Assembly: GCF_964340395.1 (NCBI RefSeq)
Contig: NC_135561.1
Span: forward strand, 5,498,518-5,562,517
Direction: 5' to 3'
Source: Glandiceps talaboti
Lineage: Eukaryota > Hemichordata > Enteropneusta > Spengelidae
DNA length: 64,000 bases
Each line of letters starts with the position of its first letter. Position 1 is the stretch's first letter. The notes beneath the pieces were generated by a model. The model was given only the letters and a program-made list of their open reading frames with translations. It was not told the DNA's origin and did not search any database. Positions 46,001 to 57,961 of the stretch are shown here, one piece after another. The position numbers and the translations under genes are program-made.

Positions 46001-47288
46001 TGGAGTATAATTGTGGCAAATTACGACCTTTAAGTTTCAATGACTTGTATTTTATAAATAGGTATGGACGATATCGTAGCACGTGGATCAACTCCAGGTG
46101 TTGTATCAATGTCTCTCGGTGGGGGCGCTTCAACTGCCTTGGACGAGGCTGTAACTCGTCTCAAGAAAGCTGGATTTACAGTGGTGGTTGCTGCTGGTAA
46201 CGAAAACCAAGATGCGTGTAATGTATCACCAGGAAGATCTGGGGATGTAAGGGATTCGTTTTTCATTCTAAGGATAATCTGCAATAATTTAGTATAGAGT
46301 GACATTCCTGATGTTATAGAGAACTCACAGTATATTGATACGTAGCGGGTAAAAAGTAGAAGTAGCGATTTAAATATTTCTGTCGTTTTTCACAAATCAT
46401 AGTGAAATACTCTAAAAAGTTCATTTGTCAACGACGAAAATCAACCCAAAAGTTCATTCAGATTTTCGTCTACGCTTCCCCTTTCTTGTCTTCGAACAAA
46501 TTGGACATTTGGTCTCCAGACAATAATATCAATAATTAGTATTTGGCAATTAATGCTTATTTAATAGTTATTCAAGAAAAAATAACTGTGTACTCATTGA
46601 TAACATATTTCATGGATTTGATGGATAACTCATTTTTTATAACTTGATACTCTACAATATAGGCTATCACCGTCGGTGCCACGGAGAGTACAGACGCCAG
46701 AGCATCCTATTCTAACTACGGTACATGTGTTGATTTGTTTGCCCCCGGCTCTGCCATAACTAGTGCTTGGTACACAACAAATGATGACGTAAATACTATA
46801 AGTGGAACTTCCATGGCATGTCCACACGTCGCTGGTACGTATCAATACTTAGCATTGTTGAAACCACGTGTAATTTCTAGGTTAAAACGGAAACTCCAAG
46901 GATATGAACATATGTCAGTTTTGTTGACATTTACTCGACTGATTAAAATGCGACAAATAAGTGATATTTGGTTGATACTGGCAGTACATGTCAATCCCCA
47001 GTGTATGCACATTTCCAACGTCTCCTTTAATACACGACAGAAATGACTAATCAAACATGCTACTCATCTCAAAACAAGCGTCACTGTTTTGTAGAAAACG
47101 TCAGATTTATTTATATTCTGAAGTAATAACGACATCTATTTCTTACAGGTGCCTCCGCCATTTTGTTGGGTCTTAATCCATCACTTAGCCCAGAAAACGT
47201 GAAATCTACTCTGGAATCTGATGCAACTGTCGGTAAAGTGACAGCCCCTGGTACCGACTCTCCCAATTTACTACTGTATATAGGATAA
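43009..47288 (+). CDS. Secreted subtilisin-family (proteinase K/aqualysin-like) serine protease, eight coding exons
   Basis: Exons: 43009-43134, 43508-43654, 44155-44284, 44752-44858, 45341-45482, 46062-46246, 46663-46834, 47149-47288; all phases match, giving 382 aa, close to fungal proteinase K. Residues 1-17 form a signal peptide ([17 protein letters not shown]). An inhibitor I9 propeptide follows (PGRYIFALK to ~90). The peptidase S8 domain shows all catalytic parts: Asp in YVIDTGI, His in [12 protein letters not shown], oxyanion Asn in [10 protein letters not shown], Ser in [12 protein letters not shown]. Cysteines in the His, Asn and Ser regions suggest disulphides of the proteinase K type. 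Likely secreted and activated by propeptide removal; substrate unknown. The first coding exon starts after an acceptor at 42981, linking to an upstream noncoding exon. Seven introns show it is a settled animal gene rather than recent bacterial DNA. Confidence 0.92.
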
Positions 47289-47297
47289 ATAATTAGG

Positions 47298-47870
47298 TAA
47301 GAGAAATTCATACATCAAAAGTTATTGTACAGGCACGACAACAGTTATACATACTAGGAACACTTTAACCCCAAACGCCAAGTTGGTTACTGTCATCCAT
47401 GAAGAAAATGATGGTTACAAAAAAGGGATGAGAGGAGAGAGGGAGAGGGCGAAAGTGAGACAGAGACAGAAATAGAGAGACGGCGTTAAGCAGGCAGACA
47501 GAGAAACAGAAACAGTATCATCCTATTTCAATAGACTGTGTGAGATGCGTCGTGTAGTTCCGCCCCACCGGCCTCAGATCGATGTGTGAGGGCGCCCATC
47601 ACGGGTTACCTTTACAGACAACTGGCGAAAATGCTGTCTCGAGCCAAAACGATATATACAGAATTCATTATTCTAAAAGTCGTCTTTATTTTATCTTTTC
47701 AGATCAGAGTTTAATATCAACGGTCTTCCACTTTCCTACTTCACTTCTTTACATATAGTCGAAATCAAGTAACTTTTTGCTCGATTTCTGCAAGTGTATT
47801 TGTACTTTTTAAGATTTGACCAAGCATATGTGTTTTGCCTTCACTGAAGAATAAATTGATAAACATTAAA
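47298..47870 (+). promoter_or_regulatory. Probable 3'UTR, with possible UTR intron and polyadenylation signal
   Basis: Nine bases after the subtilase stop codon is TTAG|GTAAGA (donor about 47298), and a good acceptor TTATCTTTTCAG ends at 47701. An AATAAA signal lies at 47850-47855, about 65 bp before the TATG microsatellite. This suggests a spliced 3'UTR ending near 47870. Confidence 0.4.
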
Positions 47871-47917
47871 TTTAACTTTTGTAGTGTTCATTAATTTTAG
47901 AACAGTTCCTTCTACTC

Positions 47918-48083
47918 GTATGTATGTATGTATGTATGTATGTATGTATGTATGTATGTATGTATGTATGTATGTATGTATGTATGTATGTATGTATGTA
48001 TGTATGTATGTATGTATGTATGTATGTATGTATGTATGTATGTATGCATGCATGCATGCATGCATGTATGTATGTATGTATGT
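47918..48083 (+). repeat. (TATG)n microsatellite with TGCA variants
   Basis: About 165 bp, changing to GCATGCAT near the 3' end. It directly follows the subtilase 3'UTR. Confidence 0.97.
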
Positions 48084-50278
48084 CTCTTCATCCCTCCCTC
48101 TCTCCTCTCCCCCTCTCTCTATCTCATCTTATCTTGTTCTTTTGCTTAATAATGTTGCCATCAATTTTTTTTTTTACAAAAACGAGGATGGTTTCCTTTG
48201 AAATAGATGTACTTGTTGATTTAGCTCACAGTGTTCTTCCGACTCGTGTTTGAGTGAACAGGACACATGCACCTCAATGTGTATCCGGGTATATTTATAT
48301 CCTTGTTATACTTAAACGTCTGAATTGGAATAGGTTTAGACGGGATCCTACTTTTAATCAAGGGCAACACAATTTAATGTTTTGGAGTAGGCCTAGAACT
48401 TCGAAAAACATTCACGTATCCACGATGAGTAACGGCTCACCCTCATGTACATGTAGCCTCCTCAACAACTTGACTATAGTCTTGGCATGACCACAATTCC
48501 TTTGTCCACACCCATTTCTTTCGCTGCCAAACTTGTTTATAGATTATATATTCTGGTTCCCTTTTACTACTACATCCGGGTGCTGCATGCGGTCCGATGA
48601 CATCATATGTGACCGTGAAGAGATTATGATATTACCAGTACTAGTATTTGGTGTGCTCACCGCCGGTTTGCTGTATTGGAGAGATGGTGTTCTGAAATAA
48701 GAAGGGAATCGATCATGAAATGTTTTAATAACTAAAGCTGAAGCGTTTTTAGTTTATAAAATAATTATTACCAACATTTTCAATTTCCTTATCAAATTAA
48801 AGTGTTGTACCGTTAGTGGTAGTGGTTGATGCGTCTTTATCGTACCACAAATTTTTCTTTAAAACTGTACGACTTATGTGCGAAAATCTTGAAATGAGTA
48901 TCAAACTTTGTCCAAGTTAAAAGTTGATGTCACTGTCTTTCAAAATAACATTTCAATCTGAGCAAAACATCACGTCTGATTATATGGCAAAACTTATATA
49001 TTTAAGCAGGGTCGGGGTGGGGGGGGGGTGGGGGGTGGGAGGCGGTGGTGAACCCCCGAGTACGAATGACCTGTATAAAGCTAGGAACAAAAACTAAACG
49101 AATATATATATATATATCCTGCTATAAAATCATGACTCAAACAACCAAACTAAGTTCGTAGAGTGGGTAAAAATACTCGTGATCTGACATGATGATGCCA
49201 TAAATGGTTAAATATTACTGTCTGGGTACAAAGGTCGGTCAAAGGTCAACAGAGGTAGAGCGTACGCCTTATTTACATATACATATAACTGTTATTAAGC
49301 AAATAGACGATACGTCACATGTGATAGGGGGGCTGGTGACAGGCACGGTTCCCAGACAACAATAGTCTCGCCATCGTCACCACTATGTTTAACCAAGTTA
49401 AAGTCTTCAGAAAACATGTTCATCGATCCAACTTGAACTTCCGACTATTCTTCACGCAGCTATTGTAAACAAGGGTGTTTTCTGCGGCCTGCAATCCATG
49501 CCAGGTGAGACATTTCCAGTTATTATTATTTCACAGCACAAATATAAATATTTCGGAATGTACAAATTAAACCAGACAGTTCCTATTTTTGAAAATATAC
49601 TAATATAACTCCGAATATTTTTCAAATAATGACGCTATTTTGCCACACACGGTGTTGTAAGCATACGTTAAAATAAAACATAGGAGATTTCAGTATGTTG
49701 AGTAATGTGTGCCAAACAAACAAACAAATACTCAAAAAGTGTCCTACATTTACAGTCACGAGGTCACACACTAGTTGGAAACTGTAATAGTAGTAACTGT
49801 ATCCACATGCCATTATTTCTATACGAATGGATGTGAATATTGTGTCGAAAGCCGGATGGCACAGCGGATTGGGTAGAACAAACCAGGATGAAATTCACCC
49901 TTCGTGACTAGTGTAAATACCTTTATTCAACTGTCTAATAACATGATGTTTACATAGTCTGATTAAGTTTTATGTAAACGTTAGTTCATGGATAATAACA
50001 GACCCAACCTTAAATAGCATCGATTTTTAAAAAAGTATTTCAACAAAACTCATGATCAAAATATTTTCATAAACTAAAACGAAAGACAGTGTACCACGAG
50101 CCTTGTAGCAGTCTGACAGTTCTTTGTTTTTTTTCTTCAGAATCTGAAGGTTAAATACCAAGCATGGTTGATTTTGAATTTATAACTCTCAACTAAATTA
50201 CTATTTCAATAGACGGGCTATTTAAATTAGTACTTTTTCCCCCATTTATTTGTCAATTACAAGTGAATAATACTAACA
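48084..50278. other. Intergenic region between subtilase and CUB genes
   Basis: No supported gene. Contains a G-rich tract (49019-49045) and a short (AT)n run near 49103. The promoter of the CUB gene probably lies at its right end, but no clear TATA box was identified. Confidence 0.45.
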
Positions 50279-51085
50279 ATGGATGACGTTGGAAACCATC
50301 GAGAAACAGGAAAACTTCTCATTCTGGTTATTCTACTGTGTTTGGCTTTATCCTCACATGGCTTTCCTCAGAAGACGATTCCATCTTTTGGAGCAGCAGA
50401 GTTGTTGTCTAACACTTCGAATGAAACAGCAGTCGTATACACTACTATAGGTAAGTTATAGTTCTTGCCAGTAATATTTTAAGAATTCTAAATGTTGTTA
50501 GGTCATACTTGGGTCAATTTATCCCTCTCACCATACATGCCATAAAGATTACTAGTAAAATGTGTACGCGGTACGTACGTACAGTCGCCTAATGAATACA
50601 TTTGAGATAAAAGCCCTGGGTACAAGTACAAACCGGAATTGAATTATTAAATTTACCGGCGGTGTTTCCACTATTCCAAGACAGTTTTTATCACGGACCC
50701 AGGTGAATGGTTCTCTTCAAAACTGTCTCGAATCCAAAGGTCAAAGGTCAAGTCTAAGCAACTACTAATAACGACTTGCGACTTGTGCCAACTACTAATA
50801 ACAGTTGGGCTGGCCCTGGCTTTATCTACAAACCAAACTTGTAAATAACTGAAATCTCGCCATTATGATATGCCTTACAACCTCGCTCTGGTAACCTATC
50901 TCGTAGTAGTTCCGAAGTCAGAGTGTAAATAATTTATTTTGGTATGTTTCGTCTGAATCACTCAGCCTTCTTCAGTTGTTATTGACAAAACAGAAGACGG
51001 CAGAGTGGTTTCGCTCAAATATACTAGGTATAAGTGAAAATCACTCTGAGTTCGGAACTACTACAAGACGTCCCTCCTTATGTAC

Positions 51086-51116
<31 letters not shown>

Positions 51117-54100
51117 TGTATGTATGTATGTATGTATGTATGTATGTATGTATGTATGTATGTATGTATGTATGTATGTATGTATGTATGTATGTATGTA
51201 TGTATGTATGTATGTATGTATGTATGTATGTATGTATGTATGTATGTATGTATGTATGTACATGTATGTATGTATGTATGTATGTATGTATGTATGTATG
51301 TATGTATGTATGTATGTATGTATGTATGTATGTATGTATGTATGTATGTACATGTATGTATGTATGTATGTATGTATGTATGTATGTATGTATGTATGTA
51401 TGTATGTATGTATGTATGTATGTGTGTATGTATGTATGTATGTATGTATGTATGTATGTATGTATGTATGTATGTATGTATGTATGTACGTACGTACGTA
51501 CGTACGTACGTACGTAATCGAGAGTAACCGTACTAAACCAACATATCTTTACTCCACAGACACAAACACACTTGTCACCAATGAAACTTACATACAGACA
51601 ACGTTGATTGGTACGTCAGTAGCCAGGACTACCTATGAATCGACCACTACAACAACAACTACTACTATTCCTACAACTCTACCACCACCGATTGGATTTT
51701 GTGGTGGTACTTATAGAAACTATGAGGGGGAATTTTACTCCCCTAATTACCCCTACAGTTATCCGATAGGAGTCAGTTGTATATATAGAATTCTGCCACC
51801 AGATGAGGGCGCATTGCAATATATCATGGTAAGTATACTATACCAGTAGAGTGTTACAGTTAGTATAAACCGATTTTAGCTATTCGATTAACCTGCTACC
51901 GACCGATCTAGTTCAGAACTACCCTCATGTCAAATATTCACCAAATCGACCAATTTAATTATCCATCAGAACTATCAACAATCGATTTAAGCGATCAACT
52001 GAATGTTGACCAGCTGTCCAAGATACACATATACTCTGGTCGTCGCACTAAGTTGTCGTAAAATTTAACGACAGACTGACAATGCCCCAAATCAAATTAC
52101 AAAAAAAATCACTACAGAATCACTAATTCACAAGTTAACTTATGGACAAATGTAACCAAGTTAAGGGAGCTTTCAGTAATTACAAGGGAGGGGGGAGACT
52201 GGGAGAATTACGGGGTGTCACTTCTTTACAAATCGGTTATCAGGGATAGGCGATATATTGGATTAGGGGAGGTCACATTTCTCTTTAACCCATTGTATTG
52301 TCTTACTTTTCATTATTTATCATTTTTGGCATCCCTGCACTGCATGCTGCTACCGGTTCCACACCCCACTGCTGCCACTGGGTTAGGATTAGGGTTGGGT
52401 ACTGTAATATCAGAACATATCAGTTAAATCACTGCTGACAGTATTGAAATATTTTAACCATTTTAAAGAAATATTTGAACGGGGGGGGGGTCATGTTTTA
52501 GAAAAAAAAATGAGATAGGACCATTTTTTAGTAAGACGGAAATTGGGGGGGGGGGGTCATATTTTATGCAACAGACTCGGCCTGATTTACCCCGGCCTTC
52601 CCCTTGTAATGACTGAAGGCTTCCCAATTAACACAATTACTCGTTCAATAATGATCCAAATAGGTGACCATCATCATGCCAAATTTACTAAGCATACCAT
52701 TGATGCATAGCAACACTTATCATCGCCATTGTAACATCTACTATTAAATACACCGTCCGATTTCTCAAGGACACGGGTTCAATAAGAATCTCTACAACAA
52801 TTTTAGAAGTACTCTGGCACAAATAAACATATTAATAGATTATTTTTTGTCTCAGTTGACGTTCGAAGAATTCGACCTCAAGGGAGGTTCCTGCTATGAC
52901 GATAGGCTAACAGTGAGAGAGACGTACGGGGCAAGTGGTCCACTTATTGGGACATACTGTGGTGGAATCGGAAGAACGCCGCCACAGATCATAGTAACTA
53001 GTGAAACAAATGGCATGCATTTGGAATTCATCACTGGTGGTAATAACGAAGGCAACATTGGGTTTCACGCCCGCTATCAAATTATAGAGACACTTCCAAC
53101 AGCGCCACCTGGCGGTGAGTGTTTGCTTCTTCAAAACGTACATGTTATATGCGTTTCACAGTTGTGTGTGTTTTTCTGGATGGGGGCACGTGTCAAATTT
53201 AACTAGCATGATGATCAGAGAAAGCTTTTTGTAATAAATAATACATGTTAATGAAATTAAAAGTTTACATATCACCATGGTAAGGTTTCATATTTCAATT
53301 TGGGAGACAGTGATTTATGCGAACTTTCACACATACTAGCTTGAATACTTTAAACGTGATTTCAGTGTCTCTACGTACAGAAGACGGCTTACTCATCAGT
53401 AACTTCAAAGTAGGACGACATTAGTACAAGTTTCCAGTGTATCACGATTATTCGCAAATACTTCATAATGTAACTGTATTGAATTCTTTAGCCATCTCTA
53501 GTTAGTGTAAACAGTGTCTCCTGCCATACACCCTACACGTGTACGGTCTATGCCTCTGTTACAAGAATAGTTTATAAGGTAGGTATGCCGTTATGAGGCG
53601 CCCTTAGGCTTAACCCCTTCAGTTCAGCGAAAGGACGTATCTTAGATTCTACTAAGAGCAGTATTAGTAGGTAAAGTGTACCTGAGTTCAGCCATGGACC
53701 CTATACGTGTAGGGTCTATGGTTTTGCACATGTGTTATATCAGAGTTCCACACCAACGGTGTGGTAATAGGTATGAACATCTATACAAAGTTAACTGATT
53801 CTTACTTATGGAGGCAAAGATAAACATATTCACACCAGTTTAATTACCACCATTATTCTTCAACAGAGTTACCAACCCCTCCGACTGGCCAATGTGGCGG
53901 AAATTTTGATAACGACGTCACTAGATATGAAGGTTTTGGTTCACCATACCACCCTGATCTGTATCCACCTCATCAAGACTGTTTCTACGTTATCAGAGTT
54001 TCAACTTCAGAGAATGTTGAGGTAAGAAATATTCTTAAAAAATGTCCTATACAGAGAGCCGTGTACCAACCTCTAATTAGACAGTGACATACAATCGTTG

Positions 54101-56711
54101 GCGGCGCTCCAATAATCTCCACTACACGCATACTCATTACGTTCTCTGTTCCTATCACTATTTACAATATTCCCAAGCAGTTGATAACTTAGACTGTAAA
54201 AAGACAGTCGTCGGTGACGATTTGTGACATTCTACACTTTATATCAGAGCGCCCCCAACGACATATACGAATATTTTTTTCTCGGTTGTTGCGCACATTG
54301 ATGTCATCACATATTAGTGACTGTATTGTAACTTAGGATGACAATGTCTATTATCAGTAACACTAACATTTTAGATCTTGTGAAACAGTTTTTGTCTATA
54401 GTATGACGCTAGTATTAACACAACTTCTGTTTTGTTTTCCAGTTACTATTTACTTGGTTTGAAATCCAGCAATCGTATGACTGTGATTCAGACTACACCT
54501 TGATTAGAGATGGTCGTGACGTACTATCATCACCATTGATTGGTAAATACTGTGGTAGTTACCACAACGGTACAGGTCACCCACCACCGACCTACATACG
54601 AACTACTGGATACTTTGCTAGTATTCAATTCATTTCAGACTCCACTCAATCGTACACAGGGTTCTACGTAAACTTCGATTCGACCGCCAGTTCAAATGAA
54701 AGGACACAGACGACCACTTCTGGTGAGTATGTAAAGTGGTACAAAGAGATGTATTTGATTTTAAGTTCACTGATCGCCCGATGCGCATGACCGATTGAAG
54801 TACTTTTTTTTGTTTGTTGACAAACACGGTCCGTCACGTGGCATTTAAACATCCAAGCTTCCGATCCCTACATTTGATTTGGCTTACTTGTGTGACGCTC
54901 TGAGCGCATTTGTGGGAAAGCTCTTTCACAGCACATGGCATGTACACTTCTGCTCACATCATTGTTTACACATGGACGACAAGCTAGCTTACATGTGACA
55001 GTAAGCTCGTATGATAGTCAGGTACATTTTGTAAAGAGTAAATGACAATTGACCAGAATGATTCAATCATTTATATATGGCAAAGGTTTAGTTTATTCTC
55101 CAATTAATCGGTCAATATTTACGGAAACTAGTGAGAAGTCACCCTACCAGCTACCGGAGCTTTAACACACACACGCATTTCGCCCATGTCATTATATTTC
55201 CAGGTTATTGTGATACAATAATGTAGGAAAGGGCTACGCATACATATTGTCTCATTTGGGTTAAATTACTGTTTTCTTTCAGTTTGTAGTAACATGACGA
55301 GGATATTGACGAACAGGGGTGGTTTGTTGGTCTCCCATGACAACTATGGCAAATCAAAATATGCAAATGAGGATAATGAATGTGTAATGAGGATACAAGG
55401 TCAAAGTGAAAACGAACACATTTATTACAGCGTCATAGAAATGGAGTTAAGACCCACAGGTAAGTGTGATGTAAGGTAACAACAACGTAAATGGATGGCA
55501 TGGTTTACATATCTTTAAAAAATAGAATTAATACTTCAAAAAAATGTACGGTTGCAGTAAAATGGATATGGTCGGATAATCGGAAGCCACTATTTTCCAT
55601 TCTGCAGGCATGGGAATGTCATGATATGATAGGATGTTGTGTGTCTCGTATGTGTTTACAGCTAAGTCGATGTTGGTTTGGTGTTTCACTCACGGAACAT
55701 TACATTTTGACACAAAGATAGACATATTCCAACAGAGCCACAACAAATACAGCAGGATCCTTTGCGCAATCACATTGTACAGTGATAAGCAGTGATATTC
55801 TTTTACAGTGCAGTAAAACATAGCACATGGATTTGATGATTTTAATGGCTTCAATTGTTTATATTCTAACTGATAATCAACATATATCACCCTGACTACT
55901 TCTGCATCCCCACTGTGTGCGGCACCTATGTATTTTTTTGCATTATAATTTGTCCGAGTGCGTGTAAAACATGTCACGTTACATGTCATGTGAAACACCA
56001 AGCCAACATCATTTTAGCTGTATATACGGAATAAAGAAAGAGTCAAGCAACATCCAATATTCTAGACCGTTTACTGGGCTGTTCAGATTCATCGTTAGTT
56101 GGTCATACCTCGTACTCTTCTAAAAAAAAAGATCGCGATGTAAACAGACTGTAATATTCAGACAAATCTTGAAATTTTGAATCTCAAACAATTACCTGGT
56201 AGACTGTAAAATGCGTCGCCGGGGCGTCCTTATCACGCCCTTTAAATTTGTTGTAAAGAATTGGAAGAGCGCCCCCAACGGCCGTTCTTTCAATCAAGTT
56301 GCTTTCTTGGTTGATAATTTCAAACTAACCCCACTGTTTATCAATGGAAGTTGGACGGATTATTTGTATAATTCTGGTGTCTTTATGTATTACAGAACAA
56401 GGGTGTGACAAGGACTATGATGACGCAATGGTTATAGTTGATCCTGCAGCGTCGAGAACGATGGCTACACACTGCTGGAAAGACACAGGTCATCATAGCC
56501 CTTCTGATAATGTTATAGATATATACTTCTATACACATCAGCACGACGACGGTGGATACTACAGTGGATTCGAGTCTTTATATACTGTCTTTTACTACCC
56601 TATAAGTACGTATACCCTGATATCAATTCAGCACTCTGTATCGATCAAATTCCGATCATTTGGTGGGGTTCTTGTAATTACGTAGTACAGCGCCACCAAC
56701 GATTGGATTGT

Positions 56712-56754
<43 letters not shown>

Positions 56755-57884
56755 TGTGTGTACATGTATACGTAGCACGGAAGGGAGAACAAATTGTGTC
56801 TATTTCGAATCGTAGATTGGTATGGTAGGGAGTTTTTGAACTTAACAGAGACAGACATTTTGAATTGGCGATACAAGCATTGTAACTTCAATTGTCTTTC
56901 GTTGGTATTTTTGTTACATATTTGGAAATCTACTTGTGATATTTCAGCCACTAACTTCATGTTGAATCACACCAATTAAATGGCAGAACAGTGTGGTATT
57001 GCATGATTGCGTAATATCTCCCTTAAGACAGCTAGGGGGCTATTCGACTGTAAGATACGTTGGGGTTGACCGATGTATGAGGGCGTGCCTTACACTAAAG
57101 AGTATTGGCCACATTAAAAATGTGGAGAGCTTTATAATAACCTTATATGGGTATTCGAGCTTTTTCCCTTTTCCAACAGTATATATTCTAGTCGCCATTA
57201 GCCCCATACTAGATAGCAAACTAGCAGCCTCGACCCAGGCTAAACAGCTATTCAAATTGCTGGATTGCAACCCCACAACTAGAACTTTATGTAGAAATAT
57301 GTATATCAAATAAAATGACAATGTCATAACTGTGTGGTTATCAATACATTGGAAAAACGCCACACTGTCGTTTTTAAAGTCTTTTTGTGCTTGCCACATT
57401 CAAACACCTTTAGCATACTACTGTATACTGACGCCTGTTAGATTTTCTTCTAAAACAAGTCTACTAGTATATCTAATAGTGCAAAAAGTGTGTTTTGAAA
57501 ATGAGGGTCTCAGTTATAGACTTGAGATTCCTTGAAAGTTTCCTTTGACTTTCTTGTAGAATTGTCTGCTAATAAAACTGATATAACATCATTTACATTC
57601 CTAGATAATGAGTGTGAAGGAAATGATTATCTCTGCTATAAAGATAATTGGTGTATTGCTGAGTGGTTAGTTTGTGACGGCTATCAACACTGTCGACAAG
57701 GATATGATGAAGAAAATTGTGGAAGTAGGTACTCTTTCAACCATTTGAATGATCAATTAAAACGCTCCATCCATCCATCCATCCATCCATCCATCCATCC
57801 ATCCATCCATCCATTCATCCATCCATCCATCCATCCATCCATCCATCCATCCATCCATCCATCCATCCATCCATCCATCCATCC

Positions 57885-57961
<77 letters not shown>

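Noticed and set aside
51034-51849. MYVC-repeat open frames across the (TATG)n array
   Set aside because: Low-complexity microsatellite translation; the real exon starts at 51560 after a good acceptor and uses only the end of this frame.
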